64,000 nt of DNA from Burkholderiaceae bacterium (GTDB taxonomy: Bacteria > Pseudomonadota > Gammaproteobacteria > Burkholderiales > Burkholderiaceae_C), in contig JADMJJ010000011.1 in the NCBI GenBank assembly GCA_018780645.1, positions 62,001 through 126,000 on the forward strand. Direction: 5' to 3'. A program made the position numbers and the translations under genes. The first letter of the stretch is position 1, and each line of letters opens with the position of its first letter. The notes beneath the pieces were generated by a model. It worked only from the letters and a program-made list of their open reading frames with translations, did no database searches and was not told where the DNA came from. This document shows, in pieces, positions 61,987 to 64,000 of the stretch.

Positions 61987-62985
61987 ATGAGGTTTGTGCT
62001 GAAACTGCTTTTCTTGCTGCTGGTCCTCGCCGCCGGCGCGGTCGGCGGCGCCTGGTACTGGGTGCAGCAGCCGCTGGCACTGAGCCAGCCCTCGGTCGAG
62101 CTGTCGATCGAGCCCAATACCCTGCCGCGCGACGTCGCCCAGGCCTGGGTCACGGCCGGCGTGCAGACCTCGCCGCGCTGGCTCTACGAGTGGTTCCGCT
62201 GGTCGGGTCAGGCCAAGCTGATACGGGCCGGTAGCTACGAGATCCACACCGGCACCAGCCCTCGCCAGCTGCTGGACAAGATGGTGCGCGGCGACGAGGC
62301 GCTGGAGACGGTCAAGCTGATCGAGGGCTGGACCTTCCGCCAGTTCCGCGCCGCCCTGGCCAAGGCGCCGGCCCTCAAACCGGCCAGCGCGGCGATGAGC
62401 GAGGCCGAGATCATGGCCGCGCTCGGGGTGCCGCAGCTGCCGGCCGAGGGCCGCTTCTTCCCCGACACCTATGCCTACAGCCGCGGCGTCAGCGACCTGA
62501 CGGTGATGCGCCGCGCCCTGCAGGCGATGCAGCGACGGCTCGACGCCGCCTGGGCGCAACGCGCCACCGATCTGCCGCTGAAGAGCGCCGACGAGGCGCT
62601 GATACTGGCCTCCATCGTCGAAAAGGAGACGGGCAGGGCCTCCGACCGTGGCCTGGTGGCCGCCGTCTTCGTCAACCGGCTGCGCATCGGCATGCCGCTG
62701 CAGACCGACCCGACGGTGATCTATGGCCTGGGCGAAGCTTTCGACGGCAATCTGCGCAAGCGAGATCTGCAGACCGACACCCCCTTCAACACCTACACCC
62801 GCGGCGGTCTGCCGCCGACGCCGATCGCCATGCCGGGCCTGGCCTCGCTGCAGGCCACGCTGCACCCGGACGCCAGCAAGGCGCTTTACTTCGTCGCCAA
62901 GGGCGACGGCAGCAGCGCCTTCAGCGAAACCCTCACCGAGCATAATCGCGCGGTCAACAAACATCAGCGTGGTTTGAATCAGTGA
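61987..62985 (+). CDS. mltG: Endolytic murein transglycosylase MltG
   Basis: A 332-residue protein with one N-terminal membrane anchor (residues 2-22, [20 protein letters not shown]). The periplasmic domain contains a LysM-like part and the YceG core, [14 protein letters not shown]. The catalytic Glu is most likely Glu212, in [14 protein letters not shown], and [14 protein letters not shown] and [19 protein letters not shown] follow. It cuts nascent glycan strands and sets their length. ATG 61987 is favoured over the much longer open frame. Its stop overlaps tmk by four bases. Confidence 0.94.
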   Translation: MRFVLKLLFLLLVLAAGAVGGAWYWVQQPLALSQPSVELSIEPNTLPRDVAQAWVTAGVQTSPRWLYEWFRWSGQAKLIRAGSYEIHTGTSPRQLLDKMVRGDEALETVKLIEGWTFRQFRAALAKAPALKPASAAMSEAEIMAALGVPQLPAEGRFFPDTYAYSRGVSDLTVMRRALQAMQRRLDAAWAQRATDLPLKSADEALILASIVEKETGRASDRGLVAAVFVNRLRIGMPLQTDPTVIYGLGEAFDGNLRKRDLQTDTPFNTYTRGGLPPTPIAMPGLASLQATLHPDASKALYFVAKGDGSSAFSETLTEHNRAVNKHQRGLNQ

Positions 62986-63611
62986 ATTCAGCAGTGAGCT
63001 TGAGCGGGAAATTCATAAGCTTTGAAGGTATCGATGGCGCCGGAAAGTCCACGCATATCGCGGCGTTGACCGAGCGCCTGCGTATCCGCGGCGCAGATGT
63101 GCTGAACACCCGCGAGCCCGGTGGCACGCCGCTGGCCGAGCAGTTGCGCGAGCTGTTCCTGTACAAGCCCATGGACGGCCTGACCGAGGCGCTCTTGGTC
63201 TTCGCCGGGCGCCGCGACCATCTGGTGACGGTGATAGCCCCCGCGCTGGCCGCCGGCCGCACCGTGCTGTGCGACCGCTTCGCCGACGCCACCTTTGCCT
63301 ATCAGGGCCATGGCCGCGGCATGGATCTGGCCGTGCTGACCCAGCTCGAAACCTGGGTGCTGGACGGCCGGCAGCCCGATCTGACCCTGTGGTTCGACCT
63401 GCCAGCCGAGACCGCCGCCCAACGCCGCGCCTCGGCCCGCGCACCGGACCGCCTGGAGCAGCTGGACCTGGACTTTTTCGAGCGCGTGCGCGCCGGCTAT
63501 GCCGCCCGCTGTGCCCAGTTTCCCGAGCGCTTTGCACGCGTCGACGCCCAGGGCGATATCGCACAGGTCTGGTCGCGCGTCGAGGCGGTGCTGGAGCAGC
63601 GGGGGTGGTAA
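62982..63611 (+). CDS. tmk: Thymidylate kinase
   Basis: A 209-residue enzyme. It has the P-loop [20 protein letters not shown], the [15 protein letters not shown] motif, [17 protein letters not shown] and the [16 protein letters not shown]. It phosphorylates dTMP to dTDP. GTG 62982 overlaps the mltG stop by four bases; GTG 62994 is an alternative. The gene order mltG-tmk-holB is standard in proteobacteria. Confidence 0.95.
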   Translation: MNSAVSLSGKFISFEGIDGAGKSTHIAALTERLRIRGADVLNTREPGGTPLAEQLRELFLYKPMDGLTEALLVFAGRRDHLVTVIAPALAAGRTVLCDRFADATFAYQGHGRGMDLAVLTQLETWVLDGRQPDLTLWFDLPAETAAQRRASARAPDRLEQLDLDFFERVRAGYAARCAQFPERFARVDAQGDIAQVWSRVEAVLEQRGW

Positions 63612-64000
63612 GGGAAGACGGGCAACTGCCCTTGCCCTGGCTGGCCACGCCGCTGCGCGCGGCCCTGGCCTCGGCCCGCTCTCACGCCCTGCTGGTGCAG
63701 GGGCCGGGCGGGGTGGGGCAGTTCGAGCTGGCCGTCGTGCTGGCACAGACCTGGTTGTGCGAAGACACGACCCGCGCGCCGGACGCCTGGGCCTGTGGCC
63801 GCTGCGTCAGCTGCCGACTGTTCAACTCCCATGGCCATCCGGACTTCCGGCTGCTGATTCCCGACGCGCTGCGCGAGTCGCTGGGCTGGGCACCGGACGA
63901 AGCCGAGGGCGCGGCCTCCGAGACCAAGGCCAGCAAGGCCAAGCCCAGCCGCGAGATCAAGGTCGACGCGGTGCGTTCGGCCATCGGCTTTGCGCAACAA
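63605..64000 (+). CDS. holB: DNA polymerase III delta prime subunit, N-terminal part
   Basis: Open to the window end, 132 codons visible; the 3' part lies outside. It starts [20 protein letters not shown], then [20 protein letters not shown], a degenerate P-loop as in HolB. The zinc-binding four-cysteine module follows: Cys in TWLCED, then [19 protein letters not shown]. The acidic tail [14 protein letters not shown] is the usual DAVR block. It is part of the clamp loader. The GTG at 63605 overlaps the tmk stop by seven bases; a later start is also possible. Confidence 0.88.
   Translation, partial: MVREDGQLPLPWLATPLRAALASARSHALLVQGPGGVGQFELAVVLAQTWLCEDTTRAPDAWACGRCVSCRLFNSHGHPDFRLLIPDALRESLGWAPDEAEGAASETKASKAKPSREIKVDAVRSAIGFAQQ

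Overview
The window looks like chromosomal DNA of a high-GC betaproteobacterium of the order Burkholderiales, most likely in the Roseateles/Paucibacter/Rubrivivax neighbourhood. The evidence is the gene order rimP-nusA-infB-rbfA-truB-typA, the block DUF4936-ygfZ-mltG-tmk-holB, a FabI-type enoyl reductase and the general codon bias. This placement is inferred from gene content, not from a marker-gene comparison. No transposase, integrase, phage gene, CRISPR array or rRNA was seen.

Region 1 (1-11.4 kb) is a surface-glycan locus. It begins with the tail of a polyprenyl-phosphate sugar synthase (GT2). Next come seven tightly packed genes, several with 4-base ATGA overlaps: a methyltransferase, an ATP-grasp/HAD fusion, a NeuD-like left-handed beta-helix acyltransferase, a WbqC-family protein, a GtrA-family membrane protein and a WecE-type aminotransferase. 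Two large GT-C-type membrane proteins follow. Facing them on the minus strand are a second GtrA plus GT2 pair and a UDP-glucuronate 4-epimerase. The set can be read as a pathway that makes an N-acylated 4-amino-4,6-dideoxyhexose, loads it on undecaprenyl phosphate, flips it and transfers it in the periplasm. That is an Arn/Gtr-like logic with unusual modification enzymes. A tRNA-Ser(GGA) with a strong terminator closes the locus.

Region 2 (11.6-28.6 kb) is mostly housekeeping: qmcA/nfeD membrane-quality genes, an AdiA-type basic amino acid decarboxylase, fabI, and the rimP-nusA-infB-rbfA-truB-typA translation/transcription operon with an attenuator-like leader. An EamA transporter, a 3-hydroxyisobutyryl-CoA hydrolase-like protein and formate-tetrahydrofolate ligase follow.

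Region 3 (28.7-37.3 kb) is mixed: a two-gene ABC-2 exporter; a run of small proteins (two RidA, SRPBCC, GNAT, SnoaL-like); the leftover N-terminus of a nitroreductase gene; a small membrane protein; dusA; an aspartoacylase-family hydrolase; and a second EamA transporter.

Region 4 (37.3-52.2 kb) is a continuous minus-strand polyamine-use cluster. It holds a type III glutamine-synthetase-like ligase, a PuuC-like aldehyde dehydrogenase, a DUF3138-type porin, the PotFGHI putrescine importer, a SpuC-like putrescine aminotransferase, PuuA, PuuD, PuuB and a BauA-like beta-alanine/omega-amino acid:pyruvate aminotransferase. It therefore carries both the gamma-glutamylated and the direct transamination routes. 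A divergent Lrp/AsnC regulator is its probable regulator, and an orphan soluble TPR histidine kinase lies convergent to that regulator.

Region 5 (54.8-64 kb) starts with isocitrate lyase behind an AT-rich, palindrome-rich 373-base control region. It continues with an Fe-ADH, an esterase, a YbgC thioesterase-GNAT fusion, a zinc alcohol dehydrogenase, DUF4936, ygfZ, mltG, tmk and a holB cut by the window end. A 25-base repeat occurs at 40.2 kb and 60.7 kb.
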